20,840 nt of DNA from Hofstenia miamia (GCA_900660155.1 CABFPE010000447.1:538217-559056); one strand, 5' to 3'; counted from the stretch's first letter, positions 8,961 to 18,615 are shown. A program made the numbers and translations. The notes: generated by a model not told the origin, from the letters alone.

Positions 8961-9776
8961 TTACATGCTAAATCTGAATACAGTTTGCGTTTTGCCACCT
9001 GGATATATTGCTGGTTTATCCTTGCCATGCATTTTGTATTTTTCCCCTGTAGCTTTCTCTGCATAATGTTTAGGTAGGAAGAAGCAGCTCAGACTTGTCA
9101 ACAAGCCGACATTTCCAAGCTTGGCTTGGCTCAGCTTGTTTAAATTTTGTATAAATTCGGCTTGGCTCACCACATAAAATCTTTGAATGGGGGTCATTTT
9201 AGCTCGGTAATTTTTTAAAAATATTGTGCTCAAAGGATTTTTTACATAGCTCTTCCTATTATTTAATAAACAGTTCTTAAATAAGATTATAGGAAAGGCA
9301 TACTGACTGCAAAAAATAAAAAAAATCTCCATAATCAAATTACCAAGCAGAACTATAAACTTGCTTTGCATAAAATAGGCTTGTTTTGGGCTCATTGTAT
9401 ATCAAATACTGTTCTCAAGCTCGGCTTGTTAGAAGCTTGGCTCGTTGACAAGTCTGAAGCAGCTACCATTTTCCAATATAATTTTTACCACAGGGCCATA
9501 CTTTGTGTGAAGACTATATGCATTACGTATTTTTTGCCATTTGCTGATTTTTAATTCTCTAACAGAGATATATTTCATTTACCATTCTTCAGAAATTTTG
9601 TTGAGACTGTTGACCACCTCTGGCTGAATCAGTTTACTCACAGTGATTATGGAATACACCACAGTCTTGGTTAAAATGGTTTTTTTGGGTTGTGAGAGAT
9701 CATCTTGTTTTTTCTGTGTATCTTTTGTAGATTTTTGATCATGCAATTTGTTAGCAGCTTTTGGAGTAATTGCCAA
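8961..9776 (-). pseudogene. FLPKHY-motif protein of the Polinton-like element, split by a MITE
   Basis: The minus-strand frame starts at ATG 9776 with a Lys/Gln-rich N-terminus (QKSTKDTQKKQDD) and reads about 65 codons to a TAA at 9581-9579. It then continues in the same frame with YISVRELKISKWQKI and LHTKYGPVVKIILENG up to 9465. A 367-bp MITE with its 8-bp target duplication interrupts here. Beyond it, at 9081, the frame resumes with FFLPKHYAEKATGEKY and ends IYPGGKTQTVFRFSM at 8961. The block KYGPVVKIIL...FFLPKHY matches the plus-strand gene at 7309-7560. It has one stop plus the insertion and is otherwise well kept. Function unknown. Open reading across the MITE itself (part of a 144-codon frame) is fortuitous. 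Confidence 0.6.
9090..9456. mobile_element. 367-bp hAT-type MITE with perfect 8-bp target duplication
   Basis: The left end reads CAGACTTGTCAACAAGCC. The right end, on the other strand, reads CAGACTTGTCAACGAGCC, so 17 of 18 bases are identical. The flanks AAGCAGCT (9082-9089) and AAGCAGCT (9457-9464) are an exact 8-bp duplication, the hallmark length for hAT. Subterminal regions repeat AAGCTTGG, GGCTTGGCTC and AAGCTCGGC words in both orientations, which suggests strong secondary structure. There is no coding capacity. The element lies inside a coding frame of an older element, so it inserted later; its intact ends suggest a relatively young insertion. Confidence 0.92.
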
Positions 9777-10433
9777 ATTTAAAATTGAAAAAGTTTTTAA
9801 AGTATGTGTTATTTATTACAAACTTTTGCATATAAACCAATCAAAACTAACAATTCATTTGATCCAACCATCAACTAACCTGGTTAATTCATTTGCCAAC
9901 CCACGTGTATTGTATCTAAATGATAATAGATTTACTCCACATTATGCTAAGAGCTGGGAATCTGATTCATGACTCAGACTAAGGAGACAAATTCCTGTCA
10001 TGGTAAAATTTTACGAAATTTTCCAGCCAGGGTTTTTTTTGCAAAAAATGCCTAGAAACCCATTAGCAATGTTCTTTTACAGAAGCTTTTAATCTGTCAA
10101 GTTCAAGTGTACTAAATTTAAAACTGTTTTATTTAGTGCAACCTGCATCCAGAATTTTGCAAAAGAAACCTGTCAATCAATCAAAGTACTTAAAAGCTTT
10201 CACATTAAAAGTTTCCCCCAAAATCAATTAGTGGGAAACTCACTTGAGATTTCTCAAGTGTTACTAGTTTTATCCAGGTATTACTGCTAATTGGCTATTC
10301 AAATTGTTTTCTCATCCAATCAAAACTTGATATCTACCATGTTAAAATTTTTTTAAAATCTTTTTTCACTTTTATTTCAACTTTTGCTTGACATAGTTTG
10401 TTTTATTTCAATGTTTTTGCTTTTACTTTTAAA
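9777..10433. promoter_or_regulatory. Divergent intergenic region with CCAAT motifs and hairpins
   Basis: This lies between the minus-strand FLPKHY gene (start 9776) and the plus-strand polymerase gene (start 10434), so promoters for both are expected. CCAATCAAAACT occurs twice on the plus strand, at 9837-9848 and 10316-10327. A 9-bp perfect dyad CACTTGAGA-TT-TCTCAAGTG spans 10241-10260, directly preceded by GTTTCCC (10211-10217) and GGGAAAC arms at about 10233-10239. A CACGTG E-box lies near 9902. The regulatory role is inferred from position and motifs only. Confidence 0.35.
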
Positions 10434-10828
10434 ATGTTGTTTACCAATGTTAGTGATTTCCTATCTGGATGGAACACAAAATATGATCAAATCATTGAGG
10501 ACAATCTTTATAAAAACAAATCAGAAATTTCCTTCAATGAATCTATGTAAGTCATTATATTACCTTTTTCTGTTTACACAATCTAAAAATATGTATTGTC
10601 ATGTATTAAATTTATTAAAACAAATATTTTTAGTTTTGATAACATACCAGAAGAAGCTAACTCATCTTCACAAAATTTCAATAAGTGGTCACAAAATTTT
10701 GAACACTGAGATGAGGAAATGATGATGAGTTACAATAATCAAACTGGATTTGTTGGTGTTCAACAACCAATCACATCATCAACCCCAAACACCATGACAA
10801 TGCCTGAAAATGCTACTACTTTGACCAA
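10434..10828 (+). other. Predicted first two exons of the polymerase gene
   Basis: Exon 1 starts at ATG 10434 (aaaATGt) and reads to the GTAAGT donor at 10547. Exon 2 begins after TTTTTAG (10627-10633), continues in phase (I-F-D-N-I-P-E-E), and ends at the GTGAGT donor at 10829. The 87-bp intron is short. Exon 2 has one TGA (10707-10709), then DEEMMMSYNNQTGF and a Ser/Thr/Pro-rich tail. It ends with two bases of a codon, and the acceptor TTTTGCTAGCAG at 12145-12156 supplies the third (A then TTG GAT), so phase is preserved. No family match to this N-terminal part was recognised; joining it to the polymerase rests on splice phase and order. Confidence 0.5.
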
Positions 10829-12156
10829 GTGAGTGCATTCTGTTTTTTATTTTGAACATTTGTGTTTGTCTTCTTTTATGATTTTTAAAAACACAATAGA
10901 GTTTTTAAGTTTAAATAATCCAGTACTCTTGTCACTTATGTTTTTCAATTCAAAAGCATGTTAAACACATTTATTTTAATTGGTGTTAACCACCAGTGTT
11001 TTTTTAAAAAATTAATAAAACACATGTCATATAATTGGAAAAACAATTAAAGGTTTACTGCTTAAACTAATAAGGTTTTTTAAAAAGGCTGTGTTACAAT
11101 TGTAAAAAATGAGATGATTTATTACATCACTGAAAATATTTCTCAAAAAAATGCACAAGTGTCTGTTCACTTTTTTTTAAATGTTACACATTGCAGTGTC
11201 TATTTGTTAAATGTATTCTCATTATTTAAGTTAAAGATGCAAGTAATATTAACCAATACCCTGTTTTTCTCAACACAAGATGTTGACAGAAATAATGTTT
11301 TAAATTCTCACTTATGAAATTGATTTTTATTGCTGAAAGCAAGAACAAAATCTTGAAAATTGATTTATTACATAAATGTTCATGTCCCCACTTGTTTTTT
11401 CCAAGTTTAAAAAGATGAAAGGAAATTCTTTCTCACTCATTAAAGACACTATATGTAAAATGAATTTTAACCTCTTCTTCTCATTCACAGTTTATTATTA
11501 TTTAATATGATACAAGATTACCATTTCTCTGTGGATTTTATAATGGCATAATTATTTTTTAAAAGTGTCTTGCATTGCATTTGCCCAATTAGACATTTAG
11601 TATTTTCTCAATATGTATTGTTAACATTTTAAATGTAATTAATGTTTTACAATGAGAGTTATTGTTGAATAGCTAAATGTATACTTGTGTTTTAATTTTA
11701 CATGTGCATGCTTTAATATATAATACCTGTTTTTGGGTGAATACATGTTTTTAAATGTTACATTGTCAATTTATATATAATACCTGTTTTTTGGGTGAAT
11801 GCATTTTATCTATCTCAAAGTTTTGTATGAATTCTTTTAATTGTTACACTGGTATTTTTTCCTGATATGTGTTTATGTACATTTTTTTCATGCTCTGCTG
11901 TTTTTACCAGTTTATATTTTTAAAAAATCACTTTTGCCAAAAATTAGTTTATCCAAGGTTTTTAAAATTTGTGTTTCAAAAAGTGATATTTCCCTATCAC
12001 TAATAAATGGTCTATTTAGACCAAAGATTCAATATTTCTGCAGTTTGTGTCAATATAGCAGCCCATGCCCCAACAGCTGGGGTCTCATTTACAGTCTAGA
12101 CATAGGCATATGACAGTTAATTTCTGAGTTTATTGCAAAACTTATTTTGCTAGCAG
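10829..12156 (+). other. Predicted 1.3-kb intron of the polymerase gene
   Basis: AT- and T-rich, starting GTGAGT and ending TTTTGCTAGCAG. It contains an imperfect direct repeat (tatataatacctgttttttgggtgaat) at about 11717-11741 and 11773-11800. An alternative acceptor ending TTGCAG at 11196 would also keep frame into an ORF that stops at 11317, so splicing is not settled. No other gene is seen. Confidence 0.4.
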
Positions 12157-14202
12157 ATTGGATCTTAATAATCATTTTGATAATAACCATCCCAATGAAA
12201 TATCCCCACAGCCAGCTTCAAACAATACTGATTATACCATACACATAATGGAAAATGCATGTCGAGGAGCTTTTGTGAGTTATTTATCACACAATGTCAA
12301 TTCAATAGATGTATATGAGGCATTCACTAAACATCATGAGGCAATATTCCTAGTAATTTTGAGTGAGGTTTCTACACATTATTCTGCAAAATTTATTTAA
12401 CCTGTGAAATAGAGATGGTCAAGCTGCAGGAAAATGATGAAGAAAAGACAGTGACACTTTATCCAACATCTAGCCCCATGTCAGTGTTTAGATCCAGACT
12501 AAATGATAGCAATTTTTACAGACTAGTTGACGAAATTTCAAGCCACACCAGCATGTACAATACAAATGGAAGCAGATTCATATTAAAAAAACATCAACAG
12601 AGCTGGGCTCAGAGTGTCCAAATATCACCCATCTTGAGCAGGGTCTTATATACCTTTACCTGACCACCTTAAAAGAAACAATTTCCTTGTAAATCCAAAA
12701 ACCAGTCAATCAAACCTATGCTTTGTGTATAGTGTGCTAGCTTGCCTCCACCCAGAAATTAAAGCATGATGCCAAATAGTATGAATGAAGAAATTTCTTC
12801 CATTGCTAAACTATAAAGTTCCAATGTTCCCATTATCAATTAACAATATATACATTTTTGAGACATGGAATTCAATAAACCTAAATGTCTATTCCCTAAG
12901 CAATTGATGCCTTGTACCAGCACACATGTCTCAATGCTCATATCAAACAACAGTTAATCTATTACTATTAGAAGAGGATGAAAAGAGCCAATATCTAGCA
13001 ATAACCAATTTAAACATGTGTCTTTGATTTTTTAAGACTAGAAATGATGGATTTTTCTGGTTGAAATGTTTATCAGGGTTTACAACAAAAGAAAATTTGA
13101 GCAATCATGAGAATAAATGCAGTAGAGTCACAGAACCAAACATCATATTTCCAGATTCTGCAGACAAAATCAAATTTAAAGCATATGCAGCACAGAATTA
13201 TGTTCCTATCATTAGTAGTTTGGATATTGAAACAATATCAAGAAAAGTGCACACTGTACAACCAAACCTGTCAACCAACTACACATTGTGTGAGGTTGAG
13301 CAAATTTCATCTTGTGTGTGTGTAGCAAGTAGTAGTATGGACAAATATTATCATGCAAAATATATACTGGTGAGAATTGCATGGAAGGGGCATGGGATCA
13401 TTTATGTGAATTGGCAAAACAGTCATATGAGCTGAAACAAAAACATCATAATTTGGTAATTTCCCTGGAGCAGTGAAAAACAATGTTGGTGACAGCAGTG
13501 AGGTGCGCATTTTGTAGAAACACATTTGCACAAGATAATGTGAAAGTTATTGACTTCTGTCATTTTACTGGGAAAATTAGAGGTGTCACACACAATAATT
13601 GCAAAATTTTAAATCAAAGTTCTCAATGCACCCCAATTTACATGCATAATGAGAGCAAATATGACATGCATATTCTATTAAAAAGTTTGAAAATGAAAGA
13701 TTCAGACAAGGTGTCATGCATCCTGTATACATCAAAGGTGTTTCTTTCCCTAAGTTTAATGGTACCTGTACATAGTTATACTGATAATGACAGGATCTCT
13801 AAATGAATTTTTGAGGAGCTAAGATTTTAATATAGCTATTGTTTCATAGCAGTCTATCAAACATTGCAAAAAACATTGGAGAACAAAAATACCAATTTTT
13901 AAGAAATGGAATGGGTGAGCAGAAGGTGTTGGTATTTAGCAAGAGTAAAGGAACATTCCCTTAAATGTGGTTCAATAGCTTTGATAAGTTTAATGAATTG
14001 AGCCTTCCAGATTTGGAGCATTGGAGAGACACATTGACCAGAAAAATCCAAATTACCCAACAGGAGCTGGATTTCAAGCACAAAAATACATGGGTGGTGA
14101 GTGAATGTGAAACATTTAAGCAATTTCATAACAATTATTTACAATCTGTGAAGCAGATGATGAACTTTAACCTGTTCAAATCAATTCTGCTGGAAGAAGC
14201 AT

Positions 14203-14246
14203 CATCTGAAGACCAATGACTGGGCATCTGAAGACCAATGACTGGG
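14203..14246. repeat. Exact 22-bp tandem duplication at the polymerase deletion junction
   Basis: catctgaagaccaatgactggg at 14203-14224 is repeated at once at 14225-14246. It falls between the last N-terminal-side block of the polymerase and its C-terminal motif, where the palm-encoding sequence is missing. Confidence 0.92.
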
Positions 14247-14389
14247 ATAAGATCACACATGCATTTGATTAGTGTAGAGACGTCAATCATATTGGCCTCT
14301 CATGCTATGATAACAAATGCTGTCTTGTTAATAGCATAAAAACACTGCCATATGGACATAAGGGTAATTTAATATTTGCACATGCTTAA

Positions 14390-14990
14390 AATGTTAAAAT
14401 TTTTGTTTAGATATAAAAAAGATTGATAATAATTTGCCATCCACTAGTTCTACACTAATTGATGATGGAGTAAAATGCCTCTGCCTAGGTATATGGAAAT
14501 TTATATTGTACATGTTATTAATTAATGTTTTAGATTCTGATATGCAGTAATTCCCATTCATTCTCCACCTCCCTCCTGTACTTGCTCCAAGTCCTCACAT
14601 ATGGTAATTATGAAATTTACGTTTAGTTTATTAACATTTGTGTTTAGATACAATTCCCCATGTTTATGTATCAGAGCAGGTTTCTGTAAAAATTGCACAT
14701 CATATATTTGCTCTAAGTTTGTACTAATGTAATGGATAAAGTTTAACGAACTAACATTTTTGAAATGTAACAAGTTAAACATATAGTTTAAAAACACTTG
14801 CTTTTTTGAATATAAAATAATTGCATATGCCAAAAGTATGTTTTTATAGTAATGCCCCACTTAGATAAAGGCTAAATTTTCAATTATGTCACCAAGGGGG
14901 AAATTATTAAACAAAAATAATTCCAACATTTACTCCAGAAAGACTTCATCATTTTTCAATCAAAAACTTCCCATTCTGATGCACTTGACT
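14390..14990. other. Gene-free AT-rich stretch after the polymerase
   Basis: The right end and terminal repeat of the Polinton-like element would be expected here, but I could not match it to anything left of 7015. A 100-codon minus-strand frame at 14558-14860 resembles nothing and is not called. Confidence 0.4.
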
Positions 14991-15448
14991 CAGAGTTGCG
15001 AATGGGCCCAGCCCAAGCCCAATTTGAAATCCAAAAAGCACAAGCTCAGCCCCAATACAAAAAAATGGTCAAGCCCATACCAGACCCAAACGAATTATAA
15101 AAAATTCCTCAAGATTTAAAACTTTAATATAGTCATTACAACAATTCAATAAAATATTCTATTTTATAATGTTAATTTTGTAAAATTGTTTATTTATTTG
15201 ATTTTAAACAAACATTTATATTTCAAAAATAAAGAAATCCTAGAAATTCGAACGACTCCCACTTTTATGAACGAATGAAACTCCCACTTGAGGTCATAAT
15301 TAAACCAGCCATAAGAGAAATCTCTCTCCTACTGAAAATACGTTACCTTCAAACAATGCTTCAAAAATCAGCAGCTCCATTTGACTTATATATGATGAAC
15401 AATCTGTAAATATCTTTTTTTGAGAATAGAAAGATTATTTAAGGCACT

Positions 15449-15487
<39 letters not shown>

Positions 15488-16622
15488 TATGTCGGTCAGA
15501 AAAATATATTCTCAAACTCAAATATTGAAAAAAACTCCAAATGTTTCAAAACCATGGATTTATTCCAAATGCAATGATTAAATCAAACAACAAAAACAGA
15601 GGTAAAAAATTACATTAATTTTCAAACTGCACGAAATTTATGTGATGTTGCTATAGGGAAAGCAAGTAATATTTATTCACATTCAGAGTATCGAAATCTT
15701 TCATCCAAAAAAAATAAATAATAATTTATTAACAATTTTTTAAATAGAAAGAACATGAAAACTGAAAAATAGAAAAATATACTATAAAGATAAATCCTTT
15801 ACGATTAAAAAAAAATCTGCAACCTCTTTCTTCTTTTGTTTTACAACTAAATATGAAATCATAAATTCAATACATTGTTTGAAATTATATCCAACAGACC
15901 ATCTCGAATATTAGACTATTAAAATGTCTATATAAATCCAAAACCTAACTTTTATTCTTTGTTATGTAATTCGTGCTGCTGATTAGTTGACTTTTAGATT
16001 TAGTAATTTTGAAATAAAAATATTACATCAGACATCAAGATCAAGTTATTTAAAAATTATTTAGAGTATTTATATAAACTCCTTGCAACCAAGTTTGAAC
16101 ACAAAAGAAGACTATATTTATAATTTTAACTTACCACTTTTCAAAATTTAGAAAATTAGAATTATTTTTGCAAAATCTAGTAAATCTAGCATCTAACAAA
16201 TTGTGGACTACATTATTGAAATAAAATTTTTTAAGAATACTGAAGCAAAACATCTGAAAATCATTGAAAGCATTTTAACTAAGTTTAAATACGAAAGAGG
16301 ATTATATTCGTAAACTATTGCTACCAATATTAGATTTAGTGACATAAAATATTATAATATAATCAAGTAAATTTAACAGAATAATTTGTAAAGAAACTGA
16401 CAATGACTTTGTAAGTTGAAATATATCTGCATTTTCTTATTAAGTTTAATTATCTTCTTCTTACGATTATAAACGCACAGATACGATACAGATTACATTA
16501 TCACAACAAATTTCAATATTATTAATATATGTTGTTAATTCTTAGAAAAAAAAATTTACACCCAAACTCAACCCGTTTTGTTTCAAAAACTCACCCGACC
16601 CAAATTCAATATTCCACCTCTG
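14991..16622. mobile_element. Putative non-autonomous hAT-like element
   Basis: The left end CAGAGTTGCGAATGGGCCCA and the right end, read on the minus strand, CAGAGGTGGAATATTGAATT share the terminal CAGAG(T/G)(T/G)G typical of some hAT families. Subterminal regions are unusually rich in degenerate CCCAAGCCCA / ACCCGACCCA words against an otherwise extremely AT-rich body. That pattern is seen in several hAT-derived repeats. The candidate 8-bp flanks, ACTTGACT and TAATGAAT, agree at only four positions, so a target duplication is not supported. There is no ORF in the 1.6-kb interior. The right boundary abuts a LINE remnant. Confidence 0.45.
15454..15482. repeat. TA microsatellite
   Basis: An uninterrupted (TA)n tract of about 14 units inside the putative hAT-like element. 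Confidence 0.92.
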
Positions 16623-16773
16623 TAATGAATACTCAGCAGTAGGTTGCTTAGACTTTTCAAAAGCATTCAATTCGATTGATCATAGTAAATTACTACAAAA
16701 AGTTAAATTTCTAGGTTTTTCTAATGCAGATGGCCATTTTGCTACAATGTTGGGATCAAGGTCTTCAACATGA
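16621..16773 (+). pseudogene. LINE reverse transcriptase motif A scrap
   Basis: The plus-strand frame contains GCLDFSKAFNSIDHSKLLQK followed by VKFLGF at about 16645-16719. This is the RT motif A of non-LTR retrotransposons: the catalytic Asp in L-D-F-S-K-A-F, then H-x-x-L-L-x-K-L-x-x-x-G. The similarity ends around 16720 and the frame stops at 16771. On the left it is cut by the end of the putative hAT-like element. Nothing else of the LINE is present nearby. It is a different segment of RT from the fragment at 6124-6464 and on the other strand. Confidence 0.75.
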
Positions 16774-16973
16774 CTGAACAATTTCCAAATTGAACCGATA
16801 AACAGATGCAACTCTGGAGATGAAATTATTTTCAGAATAAGCTCACTTCCATCTCCATTGATAATTGCCAGATGGATAGCATTATCATACCTTTTCGCCT
16901 TTGAGTTTGTTTCAGATGAGTCATAGTAACTCCAAAACAAACGGAAGAGTGATATCTGATCAATGATTGACAA
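16716..16973 (-). pseudogene. Fragment of a transposon-associated protein, uncertain
   Basis: A minus-strand open frame from ATG 16973 contains SPELHLFIGSIWKLFSHVED and then IVAKWPSALEK. The pattern P-x-L-H-L-x-x-G-x-(x)2-x-L-F followed by a W-x-x-A-L block recalls a domain in uncharacterised, transposon-linked proteins that are abundant in invertebrate genomes. I recognise the pattern but cannot name the family with certainty. The resemblance ends near 16716, just where the plus-strand LINE scrap also ends, so 16716-16720 is probably a junction between two fragments. The reading left of that point is shadow. Confidence 0.35.
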
Positions 16974-17664
16974 CTTCTGAATAAGTCCAGCAACATCATA
17001 ATGCTAAACATCTACATGTAGGGTAATATATAGACTGGTACATAACATAAAGATACTGTGACTCCTAGTAGGAGCTAAGCAAGATCCAAGAAATGCCATA
17101 TTTTTTCTTGTGTTTGCAATCATGCACTGCACAGTGCAGATGTATACCGCAAGTGTACGTGCATTGTGCATGTGCAACACTTCATGATGTTGTTCTAACC
17201 TCCAAATTAGAAACGCATGGACAAAATGATGTACATATTTGAAGACATTAGCAGGGATATTTCGAGCACGTGAATAAATTTTCGATCTTATCATACGCCA
17301 TTTTGAATTTTCGGCTAAAGCTATGATTTTTTAACTTCAATTTTTGGAAATGGCATGCCAAACTACATCAGAAACTGTCGAGAAACATACTGGGAATTTT
17401 TTTATGAAACTGCTTCTTCTGGCACACTGTGATTTCATTTCCTCCATTTGTATCATTGATGAAGCTATTATTGTGAAGAGAATCATGTTTGATTGTAGAT
17501 GAATTTATTTATTTCTGGAATATTAAATTTTTTCTATATATAGCTTGTTGCAGGTTTGGGTCGTGTACAATATTTTAAAATTTTCAAATAGCTTCCAAAA
17601 TGCCGGTAAATTTCGGGATATAATTTTGTGTTTTATTCTTCATAGGGTATCATCAACTCATTAA
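16974..17664. other. No gene called; short dyad at 17123-17138
   Basis: This contains a 7-bp dyad TGCACTG-CA-CAGTGCA (17123-17138) in a locally TGCA-rich patch, and on the minus strand an ATG in good context (AAAATGGCG, near 17299) that opens only a short frame. A 96-codon minus frame (17004-17294) and a 50-codon plus frame from 17350 have no recognisable content. Confidence 0.4.
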
Positions 17665-17683
17665 TATGGGACGGCGTCCCATA
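17665..17683. other. Perfect 19-bp palindrome
   Basis: TATGGGACG-G-CGTCCCATA has 9-bp arms with a single central base. It is GC-rich against an AT-rich background. It could be a dyad binding site or a transposon relic; nothing nearby decides this. Confidence 0.6.
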
Positions 17684-17813
17684 ATTGCAATGCAACATTT
17701 ATTCATTCAATAGCATTCAAAATTATATATGAGAAGGGATTAATGGAGAAACAGCATTGTCAGCAATTGTTTGCTCAGCTATGTTGACTTCTAATGTGAA
17801 AACTTAGGATTCA

Positions 17814-18440
17814 CTACACCTTTTCCAATTGCATTTGAGAAAGCGTAATTTGCATTTGAGAAAAAGTAATTTGCATTTGAGAAAGCGTAATTTGCATTTG
17901 AGAAACCGTAATTTGCATTTGAGAAAGAGTAATCTGCATTTCAGAACCGTAATTTGCATTTGAGAACTGTAATTTGCATTTGAGAAAGCGTAATTTGCAT
18001 TTGAGAACTGTAATTTGCATTTGAGAAAAAGTAATTTGCATTTGGGAAAGTGTAATTTGCATTTGAGAACCGTAATTTGCATTTGAGAAAGTGTATTTGC
18101 ATTTGAGAACCGTAATTTGCATTTGAGAAAAAGTAATTTGCATATGAGAAACCGTAATTTGCATTTGAGAAAGCGTAATTTGCATTTGAGAACCGTAATT
18201 TGCATTTGAGAAAAAGTAATTTGCATTTGAGAACCGTAATTTGCATTTGAGAAAAAGTAATTTGCATTTGAGAAAGCATAATTTGCTTTTGAGAACTGTA
18301 ATTTGCATTTAGAACCGTAATTTGCATTTGAGAAAAAGTAATTTGCATTTGAGAAACCGTAATTTGCATTTGAGAAACAGTAATTTGCATTTGAGAAAGT
18401 GTAATTTGCATTTGAGAAAAAGTAATTTGCATTTGAGAAA
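17814..18440. repeat. Minisatellite array 1, 20-21-bp unit, about 30 copies
   Basis: The unit is aatttgcatttgagaa followed by a variable 4-5-base tail (agcgt, aaagt, ccgt, accgt, ctgt, agtgt). Nearly every copy contains ATTTGCAT, the canonical POU-family octamer (ATGCAAAT on the other strand). The left flank actacaccttttccaattgc is shared with array 2. The array ends at the N at 18441, so its true length is unknown. On the minus strand all three frames stay open (the unit encodes MQITLSQ, CKLRFLK or ANYAFSN), which explains long but meaningless ORFs. Confidence 0.97.
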
Positions 18441-18513
18441 NGAAATGATCTGGAAATGGGAGGAATGCATTCGGAAATCCGTTAAAAAGAGGAGAAAATC
18501 ATAATTAGGGTTA

Positions 18514-18615
18514 GTTGGAATTTTCCTACAGGGACATTCTCACGGGGTATTATCCGACGGCGTATTTACCACGGGGAATTTTCCGACGATGTAATTTCCT
18601 AGGGAACATTTCCGG
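18514..18615. repeat. Degenerate 14-15-bp repeat, about 7 units
   Basis: Successive units read roughly gttggaattttcc, tacagggacattctc, acggggtattatccg, acggcgtatttacc, acggggaattttccg, acgatgtaatttcc and tagggaacatttccg. The consensus is near ACGGGGAATTTTCCG. Adjacent units pair into a 29-bp higher-order period. The patch is GC- and CpG-richer than its surroundings. Confidence 0.75.

Larger units (their letters stand above)
10434..14389 (+). pseudogene. Polinton/adintovirus-type protein-primed DNA polymerase B, decayed, palm deleted
   Basis: This would replicate the element by protein-primed synthesis. It appears to be a spliced gene: exons at 10434-10546 and 10634-10828, and a main exon from 12157. 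The main exon shows family blocks in order, across several stops and frameshifts: EMVKLQEN near 12415; GSRFILKKHQQS near 12575; YIPLPDHLKRNN near 12650; a CFVYSVLACLHP block near 12720; CLSGFTTKENLSNHENKC (a C..C..H..C finger) at 13063-13120; SSLDIETI near 13220 at the exonuclease I (D-x-E) position; CAFCRNTF and VIDFCHFTGKIRGVTHNNC at 13508-13600; MHNESKYDMHILLKSL; then SFDKFNELSLPDLEHW at 13978. After FHNNYLQS (about 14130-14150), where the palm should follow, the sequence jumps to LSCYDNKCCLV and TLPYGH at about 14300-14359, the extreme C-terminal motif, and stops at 14387-14389. All catalytic polymerase motifs are gone. Confidence 0.85.

Noticed and set aside
8961..9395. 144-codon minus-strand ORF as one protein
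   Set aside because: Its first two thirds run through the MITE at 9090-9456 and are fortuitous. Only the last part (FFLPKHY onward) is real coding sequence.
10384..10722. 112-codon plus-strand ORF with a hydrophobic start
   Set aside because: It reads through an intron in a different frame. The alternative frame has consensus splice sites with matching phase and a more protein-like composition.
14558..14860. 100-codon minus-strand ORF
   Set aside because: No recognisable motif. Composition is as expected for AT-rich noncoding DNA, and there is no supporting context.
17004..17294. 96-codon minus-strand ORF
   Set aside because: Rich in His, Cys and Ile from TGCA-type local repeats, with no domain pattern.
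17804..18432. Three overlapping minus-strand ORFs of 140-164 codons
   Set aside because: They are translations of the minisatellite in different frames. The 20/21-bp unit has no minus-strand stop in any frame.
17814..18440. CRISPR-like array
   Set aside because: Units are directly adjacent with no unique spacers, and the genome is eukaryotic.
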